Shown here: positions 42,532 through 50,626 of the stretch, piece after piece
How the letters are laid out: each line of letters starts with the position of its first letter
Position numbering within the stretch: position 1 is the stretch's first letter
Source of the DNA: Oscillospiraceae bacterium
GTDB lineage: Bacteria > Bacillota > Clostridia > Oscillospirales > Ruminococcaceae
DNA: 64,000 bases
Reading direction: 5' to 3'
Assembly (NCBI GenBank): GCA_028689635.1
Contig: JAQVCU010000003.1
Span: 17,465 to 81,464 of the forward strand
Notes under the pieces: generated by a model
What the model saw: the letters and a program-made list of their open reading frames with translations, nothing else
Databases searched by the model: none
What the model was told of the DNA's origin: nothing
Made by a program: the position numbers and the translations under genes

Positions 42532-43676
42532 AAAAGGTTTTGATGATCACGACGGTGCATCCCTGGAACGACGGAAGGATCTTTGAAAAAGAAGCGAAAA
42601 GCTTTGTCAAGGCGGGGTGGAGGACGTCCGTTTTGGCGCCGGGGGCGGTAGGGGAAAAAGACGGCGTTTTTCTGCGCCCACTGCGGCGGCATCCAAACCG
42701 CGCGGCCCGGATGCTGCTGGGCCCGGCCGAGGCGCTGATCCGCGCGCTTTTGTCTGACGGGGCGGTGTGCCATTTGCATGACCCGGAACTGCTTGGGGTA
42801 GGATTGATGCTAAAAGCGGCGGGAAGGACGGTGGTGTGGGACGCCCATGAGGATCTGCCGCTGCAGATGAGGGACAAGCAATGGATCCCGCATCCATTGC
42901 GGCGGACAGCGGCAAGGTGGGCGGCGGGAGCGGAGGAATGGATCGCCCCGCGGCTGGATCTTTGCGTCTGCGCCACAAGCGGCATCGCCCGGCGGCTGCG
43001 GGCGTCGGGGGCCAGAACGGTGGTGGTGCGAAACCTGCCGAGACCGGAACAGTTCCTTCCCACCGGCGGCGGGCCGGAGCGAAAGGGCCTTGTGTATGTG
43101 GGCGGGATCAGCCTGCGGCGGGGCGCTGCGGTGATGGCAAAGGCGGCGGCGCTTTGCGGCGCGCCCCTGCAGCTGGCCGGGAGGATAGAAGCGGGAGAGG
43201 AGCCCATTTTGCGGGCGATGCCGGCCTGGGGACAGGCGCGGTACCACGGCGTAGTGGATCAAAAAACCATTGCGCGGATCCTGGAGGGGAGCTGTGCCGG
43301 GCTTGCGGTGCTGCAACCGACCCCGGCGTACCGGGAAGCGCTGCCGGTAAAGGCGCTGGAATACATGGCGGCGGGGATCCCCGCGGTGATATCGGATTTC
43401 CCGCAGTGGCGGCGGATATTTGGCGGCGCGGGGTGTATGCTGTTTGCCGACCCCGAAAACCCCCGGGAGGTGGCGGAAAAAGCGGGATGGCTGCTTGACC
43501 ATCCGGAACAGGCGCGGCGCATGGGGGAACAGGGCCGCACGGCGGTGCTGCGGAGGCTGAACTGGCAAAGGGAGGAACAAAAGCTGCTGCAGGCCTACGA
43601 AACGCTCAACGGCGCACAGAAAAGAAAGGAGGAAAAGGATGAACCTGCTGCTGATCGACCATTATGCCGGAAGTGA
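42528..43676 (+). CDS. GT4-family glycosyltransferase
   Basis: This 382-residue GT-B enzyme has an N-terminal acceptor domain MKKVLMITTVHPWNDGRIFEKE, HLHDPELLGVG and WDAHEDLP. The donor domain has GLAVLQPTPAYREALPVKALEYMAAGIP, the E-x7-E type of motif. It adds one sugar to the lipid-linked repeat unit in the cytoplasm. Its 3' end overlaps the next gene by 38 bases. Confidence 0.87.
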   Translation: MKKVLMITTVHPWNDGRIFEKEAKSFVKAGWRTSVLAPGAVGEKDGVFLRPLRRHPNRAARMLLGPAEALIRALLSDGAVCHLHDPELLGVGLMLKAAGRTVVWDAHEDLPLQMRDKQWIPHPLRRTAARWAAGAEEWIAPRLDLCVCATSGIARRLRASGARTVVVRNLPRPEQFLPTGGGPERKGLVYVGGISLRRGAAVMAKAAALCGAPLQLAGRIEAGEEPILRAMPAWGQARYHGVVDQKTIARILEGSCAGLAVLQPTPAYREALPVKALEYMAAGIPAVISDFPQWRRIFGGAGCMLFADPENPREVAEKAGWLLDHPEQARRMGEQGRTAVLRRLNWQREEQKLLQAYETLNGAQKRKEEKDEPAADRPLCRK

Positions 43677-44898
43677 GAAAATGGGAATGGAATACCGGCC
43701 TTATTATCTGGCAAAGGAATGGCTGGCCCTGGGACATCAGGTGACGGTGGCGGCGGCGGATTTTACCCATCTGCGCCGGGAGAACCCGCAGACAAGGGCG
43801 GCGATGGAGTGGAGGACCATCGAAGAGGTTCCGTTTTTGCTGATCCAGACGCCGGCTTACGAGGAAAACGACCGGCACCGGGCGGCGAACATTTGGAGGT
43901 TTATCCGCGCCTTGTATCGCAGCGCCGCCGAGATCGCAGAAAAGGTGAGGCCTCAGGCGGTAATCGCCGCCTCTACCTATCCGCTGGATATCTATGCCGC
44001 CGGGAGGATCGCAAAAATTGCCGGGGCAAAATTGGTTTTTGAGGTGCACGACATCCACCCGGAGAGCATGGAGGAGATCTACGGTTACACCGGAAGGCAC
44101 CCCTTGATGCGGGCTTTGCGCCGCGCCCAGGTTTTTGCCTATAAGCGGGCCGACCTGGTGACGTCGGTGCTGCCGGGAGTGGGAAAGCATATGGAGGAGG
44201 CGGGGATACCGGCGGGAAAGTTCCTCTGGACGCCGAACGGCATCCCTCTGCCAAGGGCGGAGGAGGTCCAGACGGCCCTCCCACCCCGCCGTCACATAGA
44301 ATTTTTGGAGCGATACCGGGAAAAGGGCTACTTTTTGGTGCTGTACGCGGGGGGCTTTGCCGCGGCCAACGCACTGGACGAGCTGGTGGAGGCCGCTGGG
44401 ATGACGGGAAGAAACGTGATCTTTGCCATGGTGGGCAACGGGATCCATAAGCCGCAGTTAAAGAGATGGGCAAGGCAGAACAACCTCTCCAACGTGCTGT
44501 TTTTGGACGCGGTGGAGCATGGCCAGCTACAGGATATCCTGGCGCAGGCGGACTGTCTGTATCTGGGGGCTAAGCCGCTGAAAGTGTACCGCTATGGGAT
44601 CGGCATGAACAAGATCTTCGACTACATGTATGCCCAAAAGCCGGTGATCTGCGCCATGGAGGCGCCGGAAAACCCGATCCAGCTGGCGGGCTGCGGCATA
44701 GTGGTGAAACCGGGCAGGCCCCAGGAAATTGCCAAAGCCATTGGAGCGCTGCGGGGCCTGGAGCCGGAGGAGCGGGAGGCGATGGGAAGGCGGGGGCGCG
44801 AATATGTGCTGGCACACCATATCTATCCAGTTTTGGCGCGGGAGTACGCGGCGGCGCTGGAACGCATTGTAGAGGGCCAGATGCCCCAGGACGGCTGA
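43639..44898 (+). CDS. GT4-family glycosyltransferase (WbuB-like)
   Basis: This 419-residue GT-B enzyme shows MNLLLIDHYAGSEKMGMEYR, the acceptor-domain segment VFEVHDIHPESMEEI, and the donor-site segment YRYGIGMNKIFDYMYAQKP with GRPQEIAKAI. The pattern resembles WbuB, an N-acetyl-fucosamine transferase; the sugar here is not certain. It is translationally coupled to the upstream transferase and followed by the initiating sugar transferase. Confidence 0.87.
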   Translation: MNLLLIDHYAGSEKMGMEYRPYYLAKEWLALGHQVTVAAADFTHLRRENPQTRAAMEWRTIEEVPFLLIQTPAYEENDRHRAANIWRFIRALYRSAAEIAEKVRPQAVIAASTYPLDIYAAGRIAKIAGAKLVFEVHDIHPESMEEIYGYTGRHPLMRALRRAQVFAYKRADLVTSVLPGVGKHMEEAGIPAGKFLWTPNGIPLPRAEEVQTALPPRRHIEFLERYREKGYFLVLYAGGFAAANALDELVEAAGMTGRNVIFAMVGNGIHKPQLKRWARQNNLSNVLFLDAVEHGQLQDILAQADCLYLGAKPLKVYRYGIGMNKIFDYMYAQKPVICAMEAPENPIQLAGCGIVVKPGRPQEIAKAIGALRGLEPEEREAMGRRGREYVLAHHIYPVLAREYAAALERIVEGQMPQDG

Positions 44899-44914
44899 AA
44901 CGGGGGATCGGAGC

Positions 44915-45646
44915 ATGGAGAAAATGACGTTTTCCCGCCTGCCCCCGCCCATGCGCAGCGAGGCGGTGCGGCCCTATTGGGAGGCGCTGGAGAAAAAGCG
45001 GGGACAGCTGGCGGCCAAACGGATGTTGGATGTGGCGGCGGCTTTGCTGCTGCTGGGCGGACTGTGGCCGCTGCTGGGAGCGGCGGCGATGATCGCCTCC
45101 CTGGACGGCGGGCCGCCTTTGTTTTGCCAAAAGCGGGTGACCCGCTATGGCAGGCGCTTTTGGATCTGGAAATTTCGCACCATGAGCGGGAAAGGCGGGG
45201 CGCAGGTGACGGCGGCGGGAGACCGGCGGATCACGGCGGCGGGGGCGTTTCTGCGCCGTTGGAGGTTGGACGAGCTGCCGCAATTGTGGAACATCTTAAA
45301 AGGAGAGATGTCCTTTGTGGGGCCGCGGCCGGAGGTGCCGGAGTATGTGCGGCAGTATACTCCGGAGATGCTGGCGACGCTGCTGCTTCCGGCGGGGCTT
45401 ACGGGCCCGGCAAGCATCCGCTTTCGACGGGAGGAGGAGCTGCTGGGACGTCTGGCCGACCCCCAGGCATATTACCTCCGGGAGCTGATGCCCCAAAAGG
45501 CGGAAATAAACCTTGCATATCTGAAAAACATCTCGGTGCGCAGAGACATAAAAATCCTTGGAGAAACCGGGGCCGCTTTGTTTCGGGACGCTGCGGCCGG
45601 GCGGAAAAAAAGACATAAACAAAGCGGGCCCTGCTCTAAGCTGTGA
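44915..45646 (+). CDS. Undecaprenyl-phosphate sugar phosphotransferase
   Basis: This 243-residue monotopic phosphoglycosyltransferase (WcaJ/WbaP/PglC domain) has a re-entrant helix (LDVAAALLLLGGLWPLLGAAAM), CQKRVTRYGRRFWIWKFRTM, and the catalytic DELPQLWNILKGEMSFVGPRPE with its Asp-Glu dyad. It starts repeat-unit assembly by moving a sugar-1-phosphate to undecaprenyl phosphate. It is the last gene of the polysaccharide operon. Confidence 0.93.
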   Translation: MEKMTFSRLPPPMRSEAVRPYWEALEKKRGQLAAKRMLDVAAALLLLGGLWPLLGAAAMIASLDGGPPLFCQKRVTRYGRRFWIWKFRTMSGKGGAQVTAAGDRRITAAGAFLRRWRLDELPQLWNILKGEMSFVGPRPEVPEYVRQYTPEMLATLLLPAGLTGPASIRFRREEELLGRLADPQAYYLRELMPQKAEINLAYLKNISVRRDIKILGETGAALFRDAAAGRKKRHKQSGPCSKL

Positions 45647-45660
45647 GCGGGCCCGCTTTG
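45621..45660. terminator. Terminator at the end of the polysaccharide operon
   Basis: AAAGCGGGCCC...GGGCCCGCTTT forms a long stem overlapping the 3' end of the sugar transferase gene. Its A and T ends let it act on the convergent metQ side too. The T run is short. Confidence 0.65.
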
Positions 45661-45676
45661 CATGCCGTAGGGAGGG

Positions 45677-46543
45677 TTAAAATACGGGGATCACGGTGAC
45701 GCCGTAGGTCTCGGTGATGAAAGCGCGGGTCTCTTCGCTGGTGAGGGCGGCGAGAAGGGCTTTGATCTCGGGACGGCTTTCGTCGCCTTCCCGGACGGCA
45801 ACGATGTTGGCAAAGGTTTGAGCGGCTTCGGATTCGGCGTTTTCCGTGGTCAGCACCTGATCGGTGACGCCGGCGTCCAGAGCATAGTTGCCGTTGATGA
45901 CCGCGAAGTCGTAATCCGGCAGGGCACGGGGCAGCTGCGCCGCTTCCAGCTCGTCAATGGTCAGGTTCTTGGGGTTTTCTACGATATCCTTGACCGTGGC
46001 GGCCAGACCGGCGCCCTCTTTGACCTTGATCAGGCCGAGACTCTCCAGCAAAAGCAGCGCGCGGGCTTCGTTGGTGGTATCGTTGGGAACGGCAATGGTG
46101 GCGCCGTCGGCGACAGCGGCGAGATCGTGGCTTTTGCCGCCGTAAAGGCCGAGAGGTTCAAAATGAATGGCAGCGGCGGAGGCGAGGTGGGTGCCGTTGT
46201 TTGCGTTAAAATCGTCCAGATAGGGCTTGTGCTGGAAAAAGTTGGCGTCCAGATCCCCGTCCTCCAGGGCGGTATTGGGCAGGATGTAATCGGTGAATTC
46301 CTGGACCTGGAGGTCGATGCCCTCGGCGGCCAGGGCGTCCTTAACGCTGGCGAGGATCTGGGCGTGGGGAGCGGGGGAAGCACCGACTTTCAAAACGGTC
46401 AACCCCGGGGCAGCGGGCTCGGAAGAAGGAGAGCTTGCCGGGTCGGAGACGGGCTGGGAGGAGGAACTGACGGCGGGAGCGCCGCAGGCGGCGAGGGAAA
46501 GGGAGAGAGAGAAGGCCAGCAGAACGGCCAAAAGCTTTTTCAT
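45677..46543 (-). CDS. metQ: Methionine-binding lipoprotein MetQ/NlpA
   Basis: This 288-residue lipoprotein has a signal peptide ending in LAACGAP, then a Ser/Pro-rich spacer. The NlpA-family core includes LKVGASPAPHAQIL, LPNTALEDGDLDANFFQHKPYL and VPNDTTNEARALLLLESLGLIK. It binds methionine outside the membrane for MetNI. It is the last gene of the metNIQ operon. Confidence 0.93.
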   Translation of the reverse strand: MKKLLAVLLAFSLSLSLAACGAPAVSSSSQPVSDPASSPSSEPAAPGLTVLKVGASPAPHAQILASVKDALAAEGIDLQVQEFTDYILPNTALEDGDLDANFFQHKPYLDDFNANNGTHLASAAAIHFEPLGLYGGKSHDLAAVADGATIAVPNDTTNEARALLLLESLGLIKVKEGAGLAATVKDIVENPKNLTIDELEAAQLPRALPDYDFAVINGNYALDAGVTDQVLTTENAESEAAQTFANIVAVREGDESRPEIKALLAALTSEETRAFITETYGVTVIPVF

Positions 46544-46560
46544 AAAGAATACCTCATTTC

Positions 46561-47235
46561 TTAATCTGTTTTACTGCGTTTGTCGATTTTTTTGGCGACC
46601 AGGTTGAAAATGCTTTGAATGACCTGGACCAGGATGACCAGAACGACGATGGTACAGATCATAACGTCGTCCTGGTAGCGATAGTAGCCGAAGCGGATGG
46701 CGATATCGCCAAGGCCGCCGGCCCCGATGGCCCCCGCCATGGCGGAATAGCCGATGAGGGTGATGGTGGTGATGGAACCGCCCCGGATCAGGGAGGGGAT
46801 GGACTCCGGAAGAAAGACTTTCCAGATGATCTGCCAGTTGGTGGCACCCATGGTGCGGGCGGCCTCTACCACGCCGGGATCCAGCTCCTCCAGAGAGGTT
46901 TCCACCATGCGGGCCACAAAGGGGGCCGCGGCGACCACCAGAGGGACAATGGCGGCGGTGGGACCGGTCCCCTTGCCGACGATGAAGCGGGTAAAAGGGA
47001 TGAGGGCCACCATCAGGATGATGAAGGGGATGGAGCGGCCGATGTTGATGACCCAGCCCAGGGCCGCATGGGTCTTTTTGGCGGGCATGATGGAGCTTGG
47101 GGAGGTGACGACCATGAGCACCCCCAGGGGCAGGCCCAGGACATAGGCGAAAAAGGTGGCGGCAAAGGTCATGTACAGGGAACCGCCGAGCCCTTCCAAA
47201 AGCATGAGGGACAGTTCCGAAAGGTTTCCTAACAC
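46561..47235 (-). CDS. metI: Methionine ABC transporter permease MetI
   Basis: This 224-residue permease has five to six helices. The ATPase-contact motif is near VVEAARTMGATNWQIIWKVFLPESIPSLI, and NIGRSIPFIILMVALIPFTR is typical of MetI. Its start overlaps the end of metN by 7 bases. Two copies pair with two MetN subunits. Confidence 0.93.
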   Translation of the reverse strand: MLGNLSELSLMLLEGLGGSLYMTFAATFFAYVLGLPLGVLMVVTSPSSIMPAKKTHAALGWVINIGRSIPFIILMVALIPFTRFIVGKGTGPTAAIVPLVVAAAPFVARMVETSLEELDPGVVEAARTMGATNWQIIWKVFLPESIPSLIRGGSITTITLIGYSAMAGAIGAGGLGDIAIRFGYYRYQDDVMICTIVVLVILVQVIQSIFNLVAKKIDKRSKTD

Positions 47236-47990
47236 TGGGACGCACCGCCTTCCTTTTCTTCCATTTGACCCAGCAGAAGCCTGGTGATGGGGCTTTGCGG
47301 AGAGGCAAAGACCTCTTTGACAGGGCCCTGCTCGACCATGGCGCTGCTGTCGATGACGCCGACCTTGTGGCAGATGGCCTTGACGACGCCGATCTCGTGG
47401 GTGATGATGATAATGGTGACCCCCAGCTGCCGGTTGATGTTTTGCAGCAGATCCAGGATCGACTTGGTGGTGAGAGAATCCAGCGCGGAAGTGGGCTCAT
47501 CGCAAAGCAGGATCTTGGGGCTGTTGGCCAGGGCCCGGGCGATGGCGACGCGCTGTTTTTGGCCGCCGGAGAGCTGCGCCGGGTAGGCGCCGGTTTTATC
47601 GGACAGGCCGACCATCTCCAAAAGCTCTTTTACCCGGGCTTCGATCTCCCTTTTGGGGGTCTTGAGCAGTTCCAGGGGAAAGGCGACGTTTTGGGCCACA
47701 GTGCGCTGCATCAGCAGGTGGTAGCCCTGGAAAATGACGCCGATCTGCCGGCGCAGGCGGATCAGCTCCCGGCCGGTGACCGAGGAGAGCTCTACGCCGT
47801 CGACGGTGATGGAGCCAGAGCTGGGGCGTTCCAAAAGGGCGATGCAGCGAAGCAGCGTTGATTTCCCGGCGCCGCTCATACCGATGATGCCGAAGATATC
47901 CCCTTGCTGCACGTGCAGGTCGATCTGATTCAAAGCGGTGACGGGGACCGGCCCATCAAAGACCTTGGAAAGATTCTGTATACGGATCAT
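47229..47990 (-). CDS. metN: Methionine ABC transporter ATPase MetN, short form
   Basis: This 253-residue ATPase has Walker [10 protein letters not shown], signature [15 protein letters not shown], Walker [12 protein letters not shown] and the switch His in [11 protein letters not shown]. It ends right after the catalytic domain ([14 protein letters not shown]). It lacks the roughly 90-residue C-terminal NIL domain that lets methionine shut down many MetN proteins. The start at 47990 ([11 protein letters not shown]) matches the family; the ribosome-binding site is weak, and a longer frame upstream exists. It is first in the operon, behind a T-box. Confidence 0.92.
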   Translation of the reverse strand: MIRIQNLSKVFDGPVPVTALNQIDLHVQQGDIFGIIGMSGAGKSTLLRCIALLERPSSGSITVDGVELSSVTGRELIRLRRQIGVIFQGYHLLMQRTVAQNVAFPLELLKTPKREIEARVKELLEMVGLSDKTGAYPAQLSGGQKQRVAIARALANSPKILLCDEPTSALDSLTTKSILDLLQNINRQLGVTIIIITHEIGVVKAICHKVGVIDSSAMVEQGPVKEVFASPQSPITRLLLGQMEEKEGGASQC

Positions 47991-48089
47991 AATAGGTAGG
48001 CCTGCCTTTCTGACGGGAATAAAATGCATATGCATGGAATCAACCGCGCCGGCCAGCGCTTTAACATCTGAGGACAGGAAAAGCGGAAA

Positions 48090-48386
48090 ACAGGCAACAA
48101 AAAAAGCTCCCATCCCCGGAAAACTCCGAGGACGAGAGCAGCATGCTTCGTGGTACCACCTGGATTCGCTCTGCCTTGCGGCAAAAGCCTCTTCGAGTAC
48201 AAATGTAATACTCTATCGCGATAACGGGCGCCACCGCCGCAGCCTAAGGCGTTACCCCTCGGTGCGGGACTCCAAGATCATGTTCGGCGGGCAGGTTATG
48301 TTCCCTTGCAGCACGGGGGGAACTCTCTGTGATAACCTTAACGCGTACTCTTCTTTTCATAGTCTTTTGACGATGTTCAGTTGATG
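48090..48386 (-). promoter_or_regulatory. T-box leader of metNIQ
   Basis: On the minus strand the leader has a stem-I-type hairpin with AGAGAG, the T-box core AGGTGGTACCACG near 48149-48162, and a terminator at 48099-48139 (GCTCTCGTCCTCGG with CCGGGGATGGGAGC, then T7). TGGT would pair with an ACCA tRNA end, fitting tRNA-Met with discriminator A. An ATG in GAACATGATC (48279-48281) is a possible specifier, but stem I was not fully resolved, so the amino acid is inferred mainly from the operon. Confidence 0.8.
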
Positions 48387-48392
48387 GTTGCT

Positions 48393-48421
48393 ATTGTACT
48401 ATGAAAAATGCCATCCGTCAA
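48393..48421 (-). promoter_or_regulatory. Promoter of the metNIQ T-box leader
   Basis: On the minus strand TTGACG (48416-48421) and TACAAT (48393-48398) are 17 bases apart. Confidence 0.75.
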
Positions 48422-48480
48422 CAGGGAAAATTGGAAAAAATGAAGAAAAATCCACAGAGAAATTGGCAAAAACGACAAAA

Positions 48481-48723
48481 TTACAGGCGTTTGGCCACTT
48501 CGATGCAATCCCGGCAGAGATGGCTGGTGCCGATTTCGGAAAGGGCGGTCTTTTTGCCGCAGAGAACGCAATAAGGCTCGAATTTGCGGAGCAACACACC
48601 GTCCGACGTGAGGATGACCTCGACCTCTTCATCGGGGTTGATGTTGAGAAACTTGCGGTACTCAGAGGGGATAACGACTCTGCCAAGCTTGTCGATGGTG
48701 CGGATCATACCGGTTGTTTTCAT
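48481..48723 (-). CDS. AbrB/SpoVT-type regulator with C-terminal zinc ribbon
   Basis: This 80-residue protein has an AbrB swapped-hairpin DNA-binding domain (MIRTIDKLGRVVIPSEYRKFLNI) at residues 6-50. A four-cysteine ribbon (CVLCGKKT...LCRDC) makes up the C-terminus. Such proteins act as dimeric or tetrameric transition-state regulators. It is transcribed alone from a promoter at 48796-48824 and lies just outside the phage-like element. Confidence 0.88.
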   Translation of the reverse strand: MKTTGMIRTIDKLGRVVIPSEYRKFLNINPDEEVEVILTSDGVLLRKFEPYCVLCGKKTALSEIGTSHLCRDCIEVAKRL

Positions 48724-48795
48724 GAAAAATGCCTCCTTGACAGGTCACCGGAAAATAAAAGGAAAATCCGGTTTCCATTAATTGGGTACAACACT

Positions 48796-48824
48796 ATAAT
48801 AATGGTTTTCCGTCGTGCGGTCAA
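48796..48824 (-). promoter_or_regulatory. Promoter of the AbrB-like gene
   Basis: On the minus strand TTGACC (48819-48824) and TATTAT (48796-48801) are 17 bases apart. Confidence 0.65.
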
Positions 48825-48864
48825 GCGGAAATAACGCGGATCAGAAGTTTTTCCGCCGCAGACG

Positions 48865-49305
48865 CTAAAGGGAGGCGGGGAGGGCGCCGGTCAGACGTTC
48901 CAGATCCAGCTGGCGGTAATAGCTGATGGTTTTGACCATAAACTCGTCGGTGACATCGAAGTATTCGGCCAGATCCCAGACTTCGCGGATGCCGTTTTGG
49001 ACGGCGCGCTCCAGCTCCTCCTTGGGGACAAGGCGGCGCATGGCCCAGCGGTCGGCCCGGCACTCGTGCTGCCGCCGGAGATCCAACGGGTTGCTGAGAT
49101 TGTAAAAGCTACCGGTCTCGCAATGGCCGAGCTCGTGGGCAATGGCGACCTTTTTCTCCGGTTCCCGCGGCAACAGGGCTTCATTGACGGCAATGCCGTA
49201 TTCGCCTTTGCCAAAATCCACCGCAAGGGAACGGTTTTGCATGGGGAAGTCGTCCACCGAAATACCGCGTTCCTCCGCGAAACGATATAGCTCCAACAGA
49301 TCCAA
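48865..49305 (-). CDS. ImmA/IrrE-family metallopeptidase
   Basis: This 146-residue protein has the zinc-peptidase motif HELGH in VAIAHELGHCETGSFY, followed by a helix with HECRADRWAMRRLVP supplying the third ligand. ImmA-type proteases cut a partner Xre repressor after DNA damage or another signal and release a mobile element. The repressor gene lies directly upstream in the same operon, four bases away. Confidence 0.92.
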   Translation of the reverse strand: MDLLELYRFAEERGISVDDFPMQNRSLAVDFGKGEYGIAVNEALLPREPEKKVAIAHELGHCETGSFYNLSNPLDLRRQHECRADRWAMRRLVPKEELERAVQNGIREVWDLAEYFDVTDEFMVKTISYYRQLDLERLTGALPASL

Positions 49306-49309
49306 TCAA

Positions 49310-49645
49310 TTATCCCTTCTTTTGCGACTTTTTGAAACGAATGTAATTAAGGACATCCTGTTTATCCGCTTCGGAGAGGCCTTCCGATTCGCTCATCAGG
49401 GCGAACTGCACTTCCGAAAGCTGGCGATCCAGGGAAGAGGCGGACTCGTCGTACCCCATCAGTTCCGCTGGAGTGAGAAGCAGGGCGTCGGCGAGCTTTA
49501 CGATCTTATCCTGCCCCATGTTTTTGATGCTGCCGGTCTCCCAGCGTTGAACGGTGGCTTCGGAGACGCCGACTTTTTTGGCGACGTCCAGGAGGGTAAG
49601 ACCCAGGGCCTTTCTTCTGGATTTGATCCTTGTGGAAATTGACAT
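49310..49645 (-). CDS. Xre-family repressor
   Basis: This 111-residue protein has an N-terminal Cro/CI helix-turn-helix (LTLLDVAKKVGVSEATVQRWETG) and a C-terminal part with LSEADKQDVLNYIRF, typical of repressors paired with ImmA. The start at 49645 (MSISTRIKSRRKALG) has GGAGTGAT upstream. It is divergent from the structural gene block and should bind the operators between 49707 and 49880. Confidence 0.9.
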   Translation of the reverse strand: MSISTRIKSRRKALGLTLLDVAKKVGVSEATVQRWETGSIKNMGQDKIVKLADALLLTPAELMGYDESASSLDRQLSEVQFALMSESEGLSEADKQDVLNYIRFKKSQKKG

Positions 49646-49706
49646 AATATCACTCCATTGTGCCGCAAGGCGGCTGATTGGCGGGCTGGGCCGCCTGTTT
49701 GCGTTT

Positions 49707-49735
49707 AGTATAGCACGTTTCTTTCCGCATTGCAA
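49707..49735 (-). promoter_or_regulatory. Promoter of the repressor-ImmA operon
   Basis: On the minus strand TTGCAA (49730-49735) and TATACT (49707-49712) are 17 bases apart. The spacer includes one arm of the inverted repeat CTTTCCGCA...TGCGGAAAG (49721-49775), a likely operator. Confidence 0.65.
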
Positions 49736-49777
49736 TCACAAATATTGCATATAAGAAAAAATATTTTGCGGAAAGTA

Positions 49778-49806
49778 TTGACATATTGGAAATCGTAGGC
49801 TATAAT
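49778..49806 (+). promoter_or_regulatory. Consensus promoter of the phage structural operon
   Basis: TTGACA (49778-49783) and TATAAT (49801-49806) form a perfect consensus with a 17-base spacer. It overlaps the right arm of the CTTTCCGCA/TGCGGAAAG inverted repeat and precedes a CTTGC-N6-GCAAG dyad near 49860-49876, both probable repressor sites. Such a strong promoter needs tight repression. Confidence 0.85.
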
Positions 49807-49882
49807 AAACTTACGCAAAAGAAAAATATAGAGTACCGATCTATTTTTTTGCGAGATAACTTGCGTATAAGCAAGCAAAGGA

Positions 49883-50107
49883 GTGAGCGAGATCAAAAAA
49901 ACCAGGAAAAGGCGGCGTCGAGGCCGGCCCATGGAACGCTTTACGGTCTATCTGATCCATAAATGGTGGGAGGAGGGCGATTCCCTGCGCAGGATCGGGC
50001 AGATGCTGGATCGGGACATGGGGCAGATCCGCCAGGCGCTGGAGCAGCCGCTGACCGAAGAAGAAACGACATTGCTGGAACGGTACCGCATGGACCGCCA
50101 CGGATGA
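49883..50107 (+). CDS. Small basic protein, possible helix-turn-helix activator
   Basis: This 74-residue protein has a very basic N-terminus (KKTRKRRRRGRPMERF) and a helix-turn-helix-like stretch DSLRRIGQMLDRDMGQIRQAL. As the first gene of the operon it could be an early regulator, in the position that xpf-like activators take in PBSX, or a terminase accessory. The start is uncertain: GTG 49883 abuts AAAGGA, and ATG 49931 is the next option. I do not recognise a named family. Confidence 0.6.
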   Translation: MSEIKKTRKRRRRGRPMERFTVYLIHKWWEEGDSLRRIGQMLDRDMGQIRQALEQPLTEEETTLLERYRMDRHG

Positions 50108-50301
50108 AGGCGTTTTGGCCGGACCCGTGGAGGCAGTTGGGAACGGAGCCCTGGAGGATGCGGGAGACGCAAGGGGTGCAACAGAATTGGGAGCAGGCGC
50201 TGGCGTTGCGCGGGGGCAGTGCCGCGGCGAAGAAGGAGAGGAAAGACGGGGAGGAAACGGAAGATGGAGAAAAAAGCGGAAAATGTGGAAGACCCAAATG
50301 A
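50104..50301 (+). CDS. Small hypothetical phage protein
   Basis: This 65-residue protein starts MKAFWPDPWRQLGTEPWRMRE and ends in a charged Lys/Glu tail. The ATG overlaps the previous stop (ATGA), and its own 3' end overlaps the next gene by 38 bases. No family is recognised. Confidence 0.5.
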   Translation: MKAFWPDPWRQLGTEPWRMRETQGVQQNWEQALALRGGSAAAKKERKDGEETEDGEKSGKCGRPK

Positions 50302-50626
50302 CAACATCATTATAGAACATACGTTCCCAAAAGTAAAGAGGAAAAAAGCCAAGGGTGCCGGGGCCGCCGGGAAAAAGACCCCGGCTCAGGAGGAAAAGGA
50401 ACTGGCGCAGAGCCTGCTGAAGGGCGCGGTGGGGCCGGCGCTGCAGCTGCTGATCGACACCATGAACGACCCGGAGGAAAAAAACACGCTGCGCCTGGAC
50501 TGCGCCCGGGATATTTTGGCGAGAGCCTATGGGAAAGCGCCCCACGCGCTGTTGGAAACATCCGGAGGGGGAGACGTACAGATCTGTTTGACGCTTTCCA
50601 AGGAGATGAGAAAGCTTGCGGAATAG
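50264..50626 (+). CDS. Hypothetical protein, candidate small terminase subunit
   Basis: This 120-residue protein has a basic N-terminal half and a helical C-terminus, NTLRLDCARDILARAYGKAPHALL, resembling the end of small terminase or terminase-associated proteins. It lies immediately before the large terminase gene. The start at 50264 has GGGAGG upstream. The small-subunit role is inferred from position and length. Confidence 0.6.
   Translation: MEKKAENVEDPNDNIIIEHTFPKVKRKKAKGAGAAGKKTPAQEEKELAQSLLKGAVGPALQLLIDTMNDPEEKNTLRLDCARDILARAYGKAPHALLETSGGGDVQICLTLSKEMRKLAE

Noticed and set aside
48481..48723. MazE-type antitoxin
   Set aside because: No toxin gene adjoins it, and the zinc-ribbon C-terminus fits a transition-state regulator better.
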